Of a stretch of 6,282 nt of DNA, positions 1 to 4,796 are shown piece after piece. Under the pieces are notes generated by a model. It did no database searches. It was not told where the DNA came from and worked only from the letters and a program-made list of their open reading frames with translations. How positions within the stretch are numbered: the stretch's first letter is position 1; each line of letters begins with the position of its first letter. Source of the DNA: Candidatus Woesearchaeota archaeon CG07_land_8_20_14_0_80_44_23 (GTDB taxonomy: Archaea; Nanobdellota; Nanobdellia; Woesearchaeales; 0-14-0-80-44-23); contig PEXD01000036.1 of the NCBI GenBank assembly GCA_002779235.1, forward strand, positions 1 through 6,282, given 5' to 3'. The position numbers and the translations under genes are program-made.

Positions 1-1
1 T

Positions 2-142
2 GAGCCAATGACAATCCTTAGTTTCAAGGAACTTGTGGGCAATTACGCCCTCAGCATCGGCGAGAATCCAGTAATGTCCCCTTTACAGCGGGGCTACTTC
101 AACATTGACGGCTTGATAAAAAGGCAGGACGAGGGCTGGTAA
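2..142 (+). CDS. C-terminal end of an unrecognised protein (5' partial)
   Basis: The frame is open from the left edge to a TAA at 140-142 and gives 46 residues ending in IKRQDEGW. An ATG at 8-10 could in principle start a 44-residue peptide, but the frame stays open upstream of it, so the tail of a longer gene is more likely. I see no recognisable domain; the segment is mixed polar/hydrophobic, with no cysteine pairs and no membrane segment. It converges on the minus-strand DUF4870 gene across a 33-bp A/T-rich gap. Reading frame and stop are seen directly; that it is a real gene is inferred from the protein-like composition and sensible spacing. Confidence 0.55.
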   Translation, partial: EPMTILSFKELVGNYALSIGENPVMSPLQRGYFNIDGLIKRQDEGW

Positions 143-175
143 AAAATAGAAGAATATTGAATAAAAAAATAAAAT
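143..175 (-). terminator. T-rich terminator of the DUF4870 gene
   Basis: Read on the minus strand, the bases directly after the DUF4870 stop contain T-rich runs (TTTTATTTTTTTATT and a further T6). Archaeal RNA polymerase commonly terminates at such U-rich tracts without needing a hairpin. The segment also separates two convergent genes. The function is inferred from composition only. Confidence 0.5.
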
Positions 176-541
176 TTAATATTTGATATTTTTCTCAATT
201 ATGTCGCCAATTATGGGGACAAGCCACTTCTCCTTGTTATATGCCTTAATCATAAGCACAATCCACAGGATGAAAAAAAGCACCCCTACTGCCCGTGCAA
301 TGAGCCAGCCGATTATGGGAATAACAGAGAATATTGCTCCAATTATGCTTAGGATTCCGAAGGTTATTATGGACTGCCAGGCATGGAACTTCACATTCCT
401 GTTCTTCTTCTCAAGAACCAGGAAAATTATTCCTGTTACCCAGCCTCCGAGATAGCAGAGCAGGGACTCAATGTTCTCATCCATGTTCAACGAGCTCTTT
501 CCGGATGTTGCACTCTCCACTTTTTTCTTTGCCTTTGCCAT
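176..541 (-). CDS. DUF4870 / Tic20-like small membrane protein
   Basis: This 121-residue protein has a charged N-terminal segment (about 1-24, KAKKK near the start) followed by the usual DUF4870 pattern. A first hydrophobic helix (about 25-43, with CYLGGWVTGIIFLVLEKK) leads to the conserved FHAWQS motif (52-57). Two more hydrophobic helices follow at about 58-76 and 82-100, then a short tail with the IGDII element. The family is widespread in bacteria and archaea, lies in the cytoplasmic membrane, and has no established biochemical role. The ATG at 541 is preceded by a GGGAGG Shine-Dalgarno match with about 7 bases spacing, which supports this start; Met20 is the alternative. The gene is transcribed divergently from the 712-1293 gene. 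Confidence 0.85.
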   Translation of the reverse strand: MAKAKKKVESATSGKSSLNMDENIESLLCYLGGWVTGIIFLVLEKKNRNVKFHAWQSIITFGILSIIGAIFSVIPIIGWLIARAVGVLFFILWIVLMIKAYNKEKWLVPIIGDIIEKNIKY

Positions 542-592
542 AGGTTTTCCTCCCGCGCAATATTATTTATTTGCAGTCCTGAAGTCAACCCT

Positions 593-602
593 GTTTATAA
601 TC
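593..602 (-). promoter_or_regulatory. TATA box candidate for the DUF4870 gene
   Basis: The minus strand reads ATTATAAAC here, about 52-61 bases upstream of the ATG. It would place the transcription start near 570 and leave room for the Shine-Dalgarno sequence at about 549-554 in a leader of about 30 bases. A second A/T-rich box on the same strand (561-574, AAATAAATAATA) would start transcription almost at the ATG and exclude the Shine-Dalgarno, so the upstream box is preferred. Confidence 0.4.
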
Positions 603-679
603 TTTATTATTTCTGCATTGCGCTCAAATTCATTACTCTTTAAAAATACTCTATTACAAAGTAGTGATAATAACAAAGA

Positions 680-687
680 TTTATAAA
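680..687 (+). promoter_or_regulatory. TATA box for the 712-1293 gene
   Basis: TTTATAAA preceded by the purine-rich, BRE-like ACAAAGA is a good archaeal TATA box. Its first T lies 32 bases before a GTG codon at 712, so transcription should start at or just before that codon. The same 30-32 base spacing occurs ahead of three other plus-strand genes here (1918, 3025, 3901), which supports a leaderless mRNA. Confidence 0.6.
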
Positions 688-711
688 GTTATAATTATAC
701 AAAAGGCGAGG

Positions 712-1293
712 GTGGTGATTTTGCTGAACTACACAAAAGATGATCTGAAAATTTCTGCGAGTATTATTGGAGCAATGGTTGAGAAAAAGTCCCTTGATGA
801 AGCTTTGAGAGAAGTTGGATTATCAGAAGAGTCACTGCTTTCAAGATGGATTTCTGCGCAGAGTTCTGATGCTGCAAAAGAATACGGAAGGGAGATTCTG
901 AACTTCAATCTGCAAAAAGAGAGTGGCGCTTCCCTTTATCTTGTGAAAAAGGTTTTCTGCCTCCCTGAAGAGTATGAGAGCGTTGCAAAGGCAGTAAGCG
1001 CAAAGGATACTGACAAGTTCAAAGTGCTGAGAGCGATAAGCTCAAATAAAAAAATTATAAATTATAAAGGAGAGGGCTATGGAATAGAAGATTACCTCGT
1101 CTATGGCAGGAGCGGGGTTGAGGCAATGAGAAATACAGAGTCGCAGGAGCCGATTTTTAATTTCTGGAAAAATGATTGGATTGACCTGGAAAGGATTGCA
1201 AAATTTGACAAATTGTTCTCAAAAGTAGTTTATGAGCACACCCTAGAAGATTTTAAAGAAGTTTATGATGAAATACTCAATCTGAACATCTGA
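712..1293 (+). CDS. Unrecognised 193-residue soluble protein
   Basis: I do not recognise the family. The protein is predicted soluble, rich in Lys/Glu/Leu, with no membrane segment and no metal-binding cysteine cluster. Residues about 28-50 (SLDEALREVGLSEESLLSRW) resemble the helix-turn-helix spacing of small DNA-binding domains, but this is weak. The C-terminal third is mostly helical (DLERIAKFDKLFSKVV, DFKEVYDEILNL). Start choice: the frame is open further upstream to an ATG at 664, but a TATA box at 680-687 makes that start unlikely. GTG at 712 (or 715) fits a leaderless transcript; TTG at 721 would sit directly against a GGTGAT Shine-Dalgarno-like string, which is too close to work. The gene ends in TGA five bases before the end of the convergent nitroreductase. 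Confidence 0.75.
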   Translation: MVILLNYTKDDLKISASIIGAMVEKKSLDEALREVGLSEESLLSRWISAQSSDAAKEYGREILNFNLQKESGASLYLVKKVFCLPEEYESVAKAVSAKDTDKFKVLRAISSNKKIINYKGEGYGIEDYLVYGRSGVEAMRNTESQEPIFNFWKNDWIDLERIAKFDKLFSKVVYEHTLEDFKEVYDEILNLNI

Positions 1294-1298
1294 GCCAA

Positions 1299-1799
1299 TC
1301 AGTATTTTTCCCAGTGAAGCACCTTCTCAAGGGGCCTCTTGTTGATTGGCTCGGGATTTGCGTAATAGTAGCCCAGCCCTATTATTGAAACTACCTCCTG
1401 CTCCTTCGGCATTCCAAGCAGCTTCTGTATATGCTCTGAATACGCCCGCTTGTAGCCGGCCACCCAGCAGCTTCCCACTTTGTATGCCCTGGCAGCAAGG
1501 AGTATGTTTTCTGTCGCAGCGCTGCAGTCCTCGACTATGTGGGGGCTCTCGCTGTTTCCCGAGACAATAATTGCTGCTGCGGCCTCTTTTATGAACTTTC
1601 CCCAGCTTGTCAGGTCTGCGATGCCTGCGAGGGTTGCCTTTTCTGTTATCACAGTGAACTCCCATGGCTGCATGTTGTTTGCTGAGGGCGCCAGCCGCGC
1701 AGCATCTATTATGTCAGAGAGTATCTCCTTTGAAATGGGCCTCTTCTCATAGCCCCTTATTGACCTTCTTGATTTTATGAGCTCAACAAACTCGTTCAT
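1299..1799 (-). CDS. Nitroreductase-family FMN-dependent oxidoreductase
   Basis: This 166-residue protein has the layout of the small nitroreductase/FMN reductase family, soluble homodimeric flavoproteins that use NAD(P)H. The N-terminal RRSIRGY motif (11-17) is the usual FMN-phosphate contact, followed by LAPSANNMQPWEF (36-48), the conserved loop that binds FMN and substrate. Next come a helix DCSAATENILLAA (91-103), GSCWVAGY (109-116) and the closing KRPLEKVLHWEKY (154-166) typical of the family. Physiological substrates are poorly defined, so no specific reaction can be assigned. The ATG at 1799 is preferred because a GGGGTGGTC Shine-Dalgarno-like sequence lies just upstream; an in-frame GTG at 1808 overlaps it. 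The gene has its own promoter and is divergent from cbf5. Confidence 0.92.
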   Translation of the reverse strand: MNEFVELIKSRRSIRGYEKRPISKEILSDIIDAARLAPSANNMQPWEFTVITEKATLAGIADLTSWGKFIKEAAAAIIVSGNSESPHIVEDCSAATENILLAARAYKVGSCWVAGYKRAYSEHIQKLLGMPKEQEVVSIIGLGYYYANPEPINKRPLEKVLHWEKY

Positions 1800-1837
1800 G
1801 CTGACCACCCCAATGGGTTATGTGAAGGTTAGGAAGG

Positions 1838-1845
1838 ATATAAAT
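1838..1845 (-). promoter_or_regulatory. TATA box for the nitroreductase gene
   Basis: The minus strand reads ATTTATAT about 40-46 bases upstream of the ATG at 1799. Transcription would begin near 1814, giving a short leader of about 15 bases that includes the GGTGGTC Shine-Dalgarno-like sequence. Confidence 0.5.
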
Positions 1846-1886
1846 GTTATTGTAATAAAATGGTGATTGCCCTGCCTTACCAAAAG

Positions 1887-1897
1887 TTTATTAAAAA
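1887..1897 (+). promoter_or_regulatory. TATA box for cbf5
   Basis: TTTATTAAAAA preceded by CAAAAG starts 31 bases before the ATG at 1918, so the cbf5 transcript is probably leaderless. This also argues against the longer reading frame beginning with TTG at 1867, which lies upstream of the box. Confidence 0.6.
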
Positions 1898-1917
1898 CAC
1901 AATATGCACTCTTTAGT

Positions 1918-3000
1918 ATGGAAGCGCAGAGAACCGGCTTTGGCGTGAGTTATGAGGAGCCAGATGAGGAGGCCCTTTCTGAGAAGGAGAAGAAGCTGCC
2001 CTTTGAGCTTAAGAGGAGGATTCTTCTTGTGAGAAGGGACATTCCCAGTGATGAGAATTTCGGATGCTGTCCCGAGAAGCGCTCTGTCCAGGAGCTGATA
2101 AATTTCGGCGTGATAAACCTTGACAAGCCGTCGGGCCCTACAAGCCACCAGGTCAGCGATTATCTCCAGAGGATACTTGGGATTGAAAAGGCAGGGCATT
2201 CAGGAACCCTTGACCCTAAAGTCACTGGAGTTCTTCCTATAGCCCTTGGAAATGCGACACGGCTTGCCCATCTTCTCCTGACTGCAGGGAAGGAGTATGT
2301 TGCACTTATGCACCTTCACTCTGATGTTCCTGAGGAAGAGGTCAGGGCGCGGCTTTCTGGGTTTGTGGGGGTTATCAACCAGAAGCCGCCTGTCAGGTCT
2401 GCTGTCAAGAGGGTCTTCAGGAAGAGGTCTGTTTACTATATCGATGTCATGGAAATAGATGGCAGGGACGTTCTTTTCAGGATTGGCTGCGAGGCAGGCA
2501 CTTACATCAGGAAATTCATCTATGACTTCGGGGAGAAGAACTGCTGGGGCGCGAGCATGTCACAACTGAGAAGGACAAAGGTTGCCCACTTCACTGACAG
2601 AGAGCTTTTCACCCTTCAGGATGTTGCAGATGCCTTCTGGTTCTGGAGGAAAGAAGGCAATGAGACATTCATAAGGAAGGTGATAAAGCCGGCAGAGCAT
2701 ATCCTGGACTGCCTTCCGAAGATTTATGTTTCAGATAATGCAGTTGACACCCTCTGCCACGGCGCAAACCTCAATGTGCCGGGAATCGCACGGCTTGAGT
2801 CAGGCATATGCCCTGAGGATACCGTGGCGGTGCTTACTCTGAAGGGTGAGGTTGTCTGCTATGGCACTGCAAAGATGGACTCTGACTCGATTCTCGCTTC
2901 TGAGCATGGATTTGCAGTGAAAACAGACAAGGTTTTCATGCAGTCAGGCACCTATCCAGCAGCCCAAAGGCCTGAAAACCCCCAATCGCAAAATTTATAA
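1918..3000 (+). CDS. cbf5: Cbf5/TruB-type RNA pseudouridine synthase (H/ACA RNP catalytic subunit)
   Basis: This 360-residue protein isomerises uridine to pseudouridine in rRNA, guided by H/ACA RNAs with L7Ae, Nop10 and Gar1. Archaeal Cbf5 can also modify tRNA U55. After an acidic/basic N-terminal extension (about 1-55) come VINLDKPSGPTSHQV (65-79) and the catalytic motif GHSGTLDP (93-100), with the catalytic aspartate at residue 99. Then follow GKEYVALMHLH (124-134), the PPVRSAVKR segment (158-165), GCEAGTYIRK (190-199) and LRRTK (217-221). The C-terminal PUA domain (about 265-345) includes LPKIYVSDNAVD, CHGANLNVPGI and the characteristic VKTDKVFM..GTYP ending. The extreme C-terminus is a short polar tail. 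Between residues 203 and 215 it reads FGEKNCWGASM where the family usually has a glycine-rich LG-x-GAHM stretch, a lineage variation. All catalytic elements are intact. The start at 1918 matches the TATA spacing. Confidence 0.97.
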   Translation: MEAQRTGFGVSYEEPDEEALSEKEKKLPFELKRRILLVRRDIPSDENFGCCPEKRSVQELINFGVINLDKPSGPTSHQVSDYLQRILGIEKAGHSGTLDPKVTGVLPIALGNATRLAHLLLTAGKEYVALMHLHSDVPEEEVRARLSGFVGVINQKPPVRSAVKRVFRKRSVYYIDVMEIDGRDVLFRIGCEAGTYIRKFIYDFGEKNCWGASMSQLRRTKVAHFTDRELFTLQDVADAFWFWRKEGNETFIRKVIKPAEHILDCLPKIYVSDNAVDTLCHGANLNVPGIARLESGICPEDTVAVLTLKGEVVCYGTAKMDSDSILASEHGFAVKTDKVFMQSGTYPAAQRPENPQSQNL

Positions 3001-3001
3001 A
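2994..3001 (+). promoter_or_regulatory. TATA box for the zinc ribbon-DUF357 unit, overlapping the cbf5 stop
   Basis: TTTATAAA, preceded by GCAAAA, lies across the cbf5 TAA stop (2998-3000). Its first T is 31 bases before the ATG at 3025, the same spacing as at the other leaderless genes here. The downstream pair can therefore be transcribed independently of cbf5, although readthrough from cbf5 is also possible. Confidence 0.6.
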
Positions 3002-3024
3002 TAAGTATATTAATCTACATTTTT

Positions 3025-3189
3025 ATGACACGATACATCTGCACATCATGCAACTTCAGGTTTGAGCCAAAAGCAGGAAAGGGAACTCCAAAGGTATGCC
3101 CGTATTGCGGCAAAAAGGGCAGTGTGATTGAGGAGCAGGGCGCCCAGGACATCCTGGACGAAGTCGAGAATATGCCCAGTAGAGATTGA
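3025..3189 (+). CDS. Small zinc-ribbon protein (54 residues)
   Basis: The protein begins MTRYICTSCNFRF and has two knuckles, C6-x2-C9 and C25-P-Y-C28-G, 15 residues apart, the arrangement of rubredoxin-like/zinc-ribbon folds binding one metal ion. The C-terminal half is acidic (EEQGAQDILDEVEN). Such mini zinc ribbons are common in archaea and often bind nucleic acid or protein partners, but no role can be read from this sequence. The ATG is about 31 bases from a TATA box, so the mRNA is probably leaderless. The stop lies 11 bases before the ATG of the DUF357 gene, indicating co-transcription. Confidence 0.85.
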   Translation: MTRYICTSCNFRFEPKAGKGTPKVCPYCGKKGSVIEEQGAQDILDEVENMPSRD

Positions 3190-3200
3190 GCCCGCAGGCA

Positions 3201-3485
3201 ATGAAAAACCTGATAACAAAAGAAAAGCTTTTGAAATATTTTGAGATAACTGGGAAGGCCCTTTCTGCAGCCAAGAAGAGCCCGAACAGGACCTCTCTCT
3301 CAATGGAGAGGAAAGAAATTCTTCAGATGGCTGAAAGCTATTATTCTGATGCGAAGCATTACTATGACAAGGGCGACTGGGTGACTGCATTCGCCTCGCT
3401 GAACTATGCCCACGGCTGGCTGGACGCTGGCGCGCGCCTTGGAATATTTGACGTCCACAATTCTGAGATTTTCTCTGCTGACTGA
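3201..3485 (+). CDS. DUF357 family protein
   Basis: This 94-residue, predicted all-helical, cytosolic protein carries the hallmarks of the archaeal DUF357 family: MAESYYSDAKHYYDKGDWVTAF (43-64) followed by NYAHGWLDAGARLGIFDV (68-85). The family is broadly conserved in archaea and has no known function. The repeated Tyr/Gly/Asp pattern of the two helices resembles short TPR-like hairpins. The ATG at 3201 is preferred; an in-frame TTG at 3186 would overlap the zinc-ribbon gene, and neither has a strong Shine-Dalgarno. Codons from 3420 onward recur, diverged, at 3609-3674. The frame after the TGA stop stays open as far as that second copy. Confidence 0.9.
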   Translation: MKNLITKEKLLKYFEITGKALSAAKKSPNRTSLSMERKEILQMAESYYSDAKHYYDKGDWVTAFASLNYAHGWLDAGARLGIFDVHNSEIFSAD

Positions 3486-3538
3486 AGAAAGCTCTGGACT
3501 CTGCCTGGAAAGTGCGCAAAGATGGAGTTTGAGCAGAA

Positions 3539-3544
3539 TTTTTT
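3539..3544 (+). terminator. Possible T6 terminator after the DUF357 gene
   Basis: A run of six T lies about 54 bases after the DUF357 stop and just before a strong GC-rich hairpin (3547-3574). Archaeal termination can occur at T runs alone. Here the hairpin follows rather than precedes the run, so it is not a classical intrinsic terminator on this strand. Confidence 0.3.
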
Positions 3545-3546
3545 CC

Positions 3547-3574
3547 GTGGGGCTTCGCAAAGCGAACGCCCCAC
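3547..3574. repeat. GC-rich hairpin with TTCGC/GCGAA arms
   Basis: GTGGGGC (3547-3553) pairs with GCCCCAC (3568-3574), and TTCGC (3554-3558) pairs with GCGAA (3562-3566). The loop is AAA, with a single C bulged at 3567. This makes 12 base pairs in 28 bases, too strong to expect by chance. No protein-coding explanation is apparent. It could be a small palindromic repeat, a transcription-stop or mRNA-end structure, or part of an inserted element. Confidence 0.65.
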
Positions 3575-3586
3575 ATGGGCTTGCGT

Positions 3587-3626
3587 GCGGGCCGAGCGAA
3601 ACCAGCCCCTGGACGCAGGGGCCCGC
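3587..3626. repeat. Nested GC-rich hairpin reaching into the DUF357 relict
   Basis: GCGGG (3587-3591) can pair with CCCGC (3622-3626), enclosing CCCCTG (3606-3611) paired with CAGGGG (3616-3621) around the loop GACG. The right half coincides with codons of the DUF357 3' copy starting at 3609. That half is therefore coding in origin, and only the left half is new sequence complementary to it. The left side also contains GAGCGAA, related to the TTCGC motif of neighbouring hairpins. Confidence 0.45.
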
Positions 3627-3674
3627 TTAGGAATTTTCGACGTCCACGATTCTGAAATTTTTGCTGCTGACTAA
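3609..3674 (+). pseudogene. Relict second copy of the DUF357 gene 3' end
   Basis: These 22 codons translate to LDAGARLGIFDVHDSEIF, then AAD and a TAA stop, and match the last 21 residues of the intact gene (3420-3485) except for Asn to Asp and Ser to Ala. At codon level 11 are identical, 8 differ silently and 2 change the residue, so this copy diverged while its protein sequence was still constrained. Similarity continues about 20 bases past the stop (16 of 20 identical between 3486-3505 and 3675-3694). Upstream of 3609 it ends abruptly. It is best read as the remnant of a paralogue, or of the original gene after replacement by a related one. Confidence 0.7.
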
Positions 3675-3685
3675 AGAAATTTCTG

Positions 3686-3855
3686 GGCTCTGTCCCAAAT
3701 CTTCGCTTCGCTCAGATTTATGCCGCATACAAAAATTCCTGTTATGTCTCTTGCAGGTGCTGTGCCCCCGTAGGGGCCAACCCCGCACCATAACGCACAA
3801 GTAAGTTTTTCATAATTGAGTTTTTGCCCTAAGTGCGGCATTTCTGGACAGAGCC
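3686..3855. other. Nested complementary arms: candidate structured RNA or decayed palindromic element
   Basis: Successive arms pair in nested order. GGCTCTGTCC (3686-3695) pairs with GGACAGAGCC (3846-3855), 10 of 10. ATGCCGCA (3720-3727) pairs with TGCGGCAT (3834-3841), 8 of 8. CAAAAATTC (3730-3738) pairs with GAGTTTTTG (3818-3826), 9 with one G-T. GTTAT (3741-3745) pairs with ATAAC (3790-3794), GGTGC (3756-3760) with GCACC (3785-3789), and GCCCC (3764-3768) with GGGGC (3773-3777) around the loop CGTA. A side hairpin AAATCT (3697-3702)/AGATTT (3714-3719) sits between the first two stems. Unequal internal loops look more like a folded RNA than a simple inverted repeat. I do not recognise RNase P, SRP or tRNA signatures. 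The left outer arm lies in the duplicated DUF357 flank. No promoter is evident immediately upstream on the plus strand. Confidence 0.5.
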
Positions 3856-3870
3856 ATATTTCTGGAAAGA

Positions 3871-3878
3871 TTTATATT
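3871..3878 (+). promoter_or_regulatory. TATA box for the 3901-4764 gene
   Basis: TTTATATT preceded by GGAAAGA begins 30 bases before the ATG at 3901, so this transcript is also expected to be leaderless. The string AAAGGGA close to the ATG is a poor Shine-Dalgarno match and may not be part of the mRNA. Confidence 0.55.
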
Positions 3879-3900
3879 CTATAATTTCCTAAAAGGGAAC

Positions 3901-4764
3901 ATGGCTGGGAAAGAGCACAAAAAGGCGGAATTGCCTGAAGAGAAGCTGGCAGAAGTGCCTGAAAAGAAAGAAAAGCCAGACCTCGAGAAAAAGCTGTTAG
4001 AAGATCATGCATTAATTAAAAAAGGGGAAAAGAAAATTGAAGAGTTCATGAAAATTTTCCAATTTGAGACCTTTTCTTCTAAGTACTTGATGCGCAACGG
4101 CAGAAGCGTATACATACCTACAGGAGTGTATTCATTTTCCAGCGAACTAATAAGTGATGTGAATTATGTCATATGCAAAATAATAGAAGGAGATGACAAC
4201 ATCCCATCAGACATGTCCAGGAGAAAGAGGCACAGCATAATACACAAGGAATATCATGAAAAGGAGGAATGGGAGGAAATCCTGGACAATTATTCTCTCC
4301 ATAAACCTGAAGGAAAGGATGCGTTGTTTGTGAAGATAAAAAACGCTCAGGACTCCCTTTTCACAGTAGAGAATGCTCTCAGGGACTTGATTGTCCATGA
4401 GAAGCTTTTCAGTCTTGAGGAAAAGTATCCTGAATTTGACCCGTTAAACAATCTGGACCTTTATGGGAATTCAGCAATAATCGCCTCACTTTATCTAAAG
4501 CGCATTGCAAACCCTGCTTACAGGAGCATTTTTGAGAAGAGCAACAATTGTGCGAGTGTGTTCAAGGACTACTTTATGATTGACATGGCGCTGAAGATGT
4601 GCGAAAACATAAGAACCACAGATTTCAGCATTCCCGATGGATACCTGCCAGGCCTGAAACACACAATATTAAAGTTAGGAAGGGAACATGAGAAAAACTT
4701 TTATGATTTGATAGCGCTTGAAAGCGTGGTAAATAGCGAGATAATTAGCGATGATATTCAGTAG
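3901..4764 (+). CDS. Unrecognised 287-residue protein with charged N-terminus
   Basis: I do not recognise the family. The first ~50 residues are Lys/Glu-rich and low in hydrophobics (KKAELPEEKLAEVPEKKEK), likely a disordered or coiled linker. From about residue 50 onward the sequence is globular and mainly helical. It includes KYLMRNGRSVYIPTGVYSF (61-79), a very basic stretch SRRKRH (106-111), and C-terminal helices around 222-235 and 258-275. No signal peptide, membrane helix or nucleotide-binding motif is visible; only a few scattered cysteines occur. The ATG fits the TATA box spacing. The gene stands alone, convergent with eL15 over a 32-base gap. It is likely a lineage-specific cytosolic protein, with no function assignable. 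Confidence 0.85.
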   Translation: MAGKEHKKAELPEEKLAEVPEKKEKPDLEKKLLEDHALIKKGEKKIEEFMKIFQFETFSSKYLMRNGRSVYIPTGVYSFSSELISDVNYVICKIIEGDDNIPSDMSRRKRHSIIHKEYHEKEEWEEILDNYSLHKPEGKDALFVKIKNAQDSLFTVENALRDLIVHEKLFSLEEKYPEFDPLNNLDLYGNSAIIASLYLKRIANPAYRSIFEKSNNCASVFKDYFMIDMALKMCENIRTTDFSIPDGYLPGLKHTILKLGREHEKNFYDLIALESVVNSEIISDDIQ

Positions 4765-4784
4765 AAAGTTCTTGAAAATAAATT

Positions 4785-4792
4785 AAAAAAAA
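4785..4792 (-). terminator. T8 terminator of the eL15 gene
   Basis: On the minus strand a run of eight T begins five bases after the eL15 stop, followed by further T-rich sequence (AATTTATTTT). This is a typical archaeal U-tract terminator and protects the convergent gene from readthrough. Confidence 0.65.
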
Positions 4793-4796
4793 GAGT

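Noticed and set aside
334..643. Plus-strand open frames opposite the DUF4870 gene
   Set aside because: They are antisense to a good membrane protein family match and run through its promoter region.
1327..1752. Several overlapping open frames within the nitroreductase gene on both strands
   Set aside because: They have low-complexity, cysteine- or arginine-rich translations and overlap a clear family member.
1867..1917. 17-codon N-terminal extension of cbf5 from a TTG
   Set aside because: The extension contains the TATA box at 1887-1897 and does not resemble family sequence; ATG at 1918 fits the promoter.
3483..3485. Selenocysteine recoding of the DUF357 TGA
   Set aside because: No SECIS-like element was recognised, the residues before the TGA are a natural family C-terminus, and the same C-terminus recurs at 3674 with a TAA stop.
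3046..3576. Minus-strand open frame of 176 codons opposite the zinc ribbon and DUF357 genes
   Set aside because: It lies antisense to two recognisable coding sequences, has low-complexity Ser/Gln/Arg composition and no promoter or family resemblance; it is a shadow of the coding strand.
3686..3855. RNase P RNA, SRP RNA or tRNA in the structured gap
   Set aside because: I found none of the conserved signature sequences of these RNAs on either strand; the region is reported only as an unidentified structured element.
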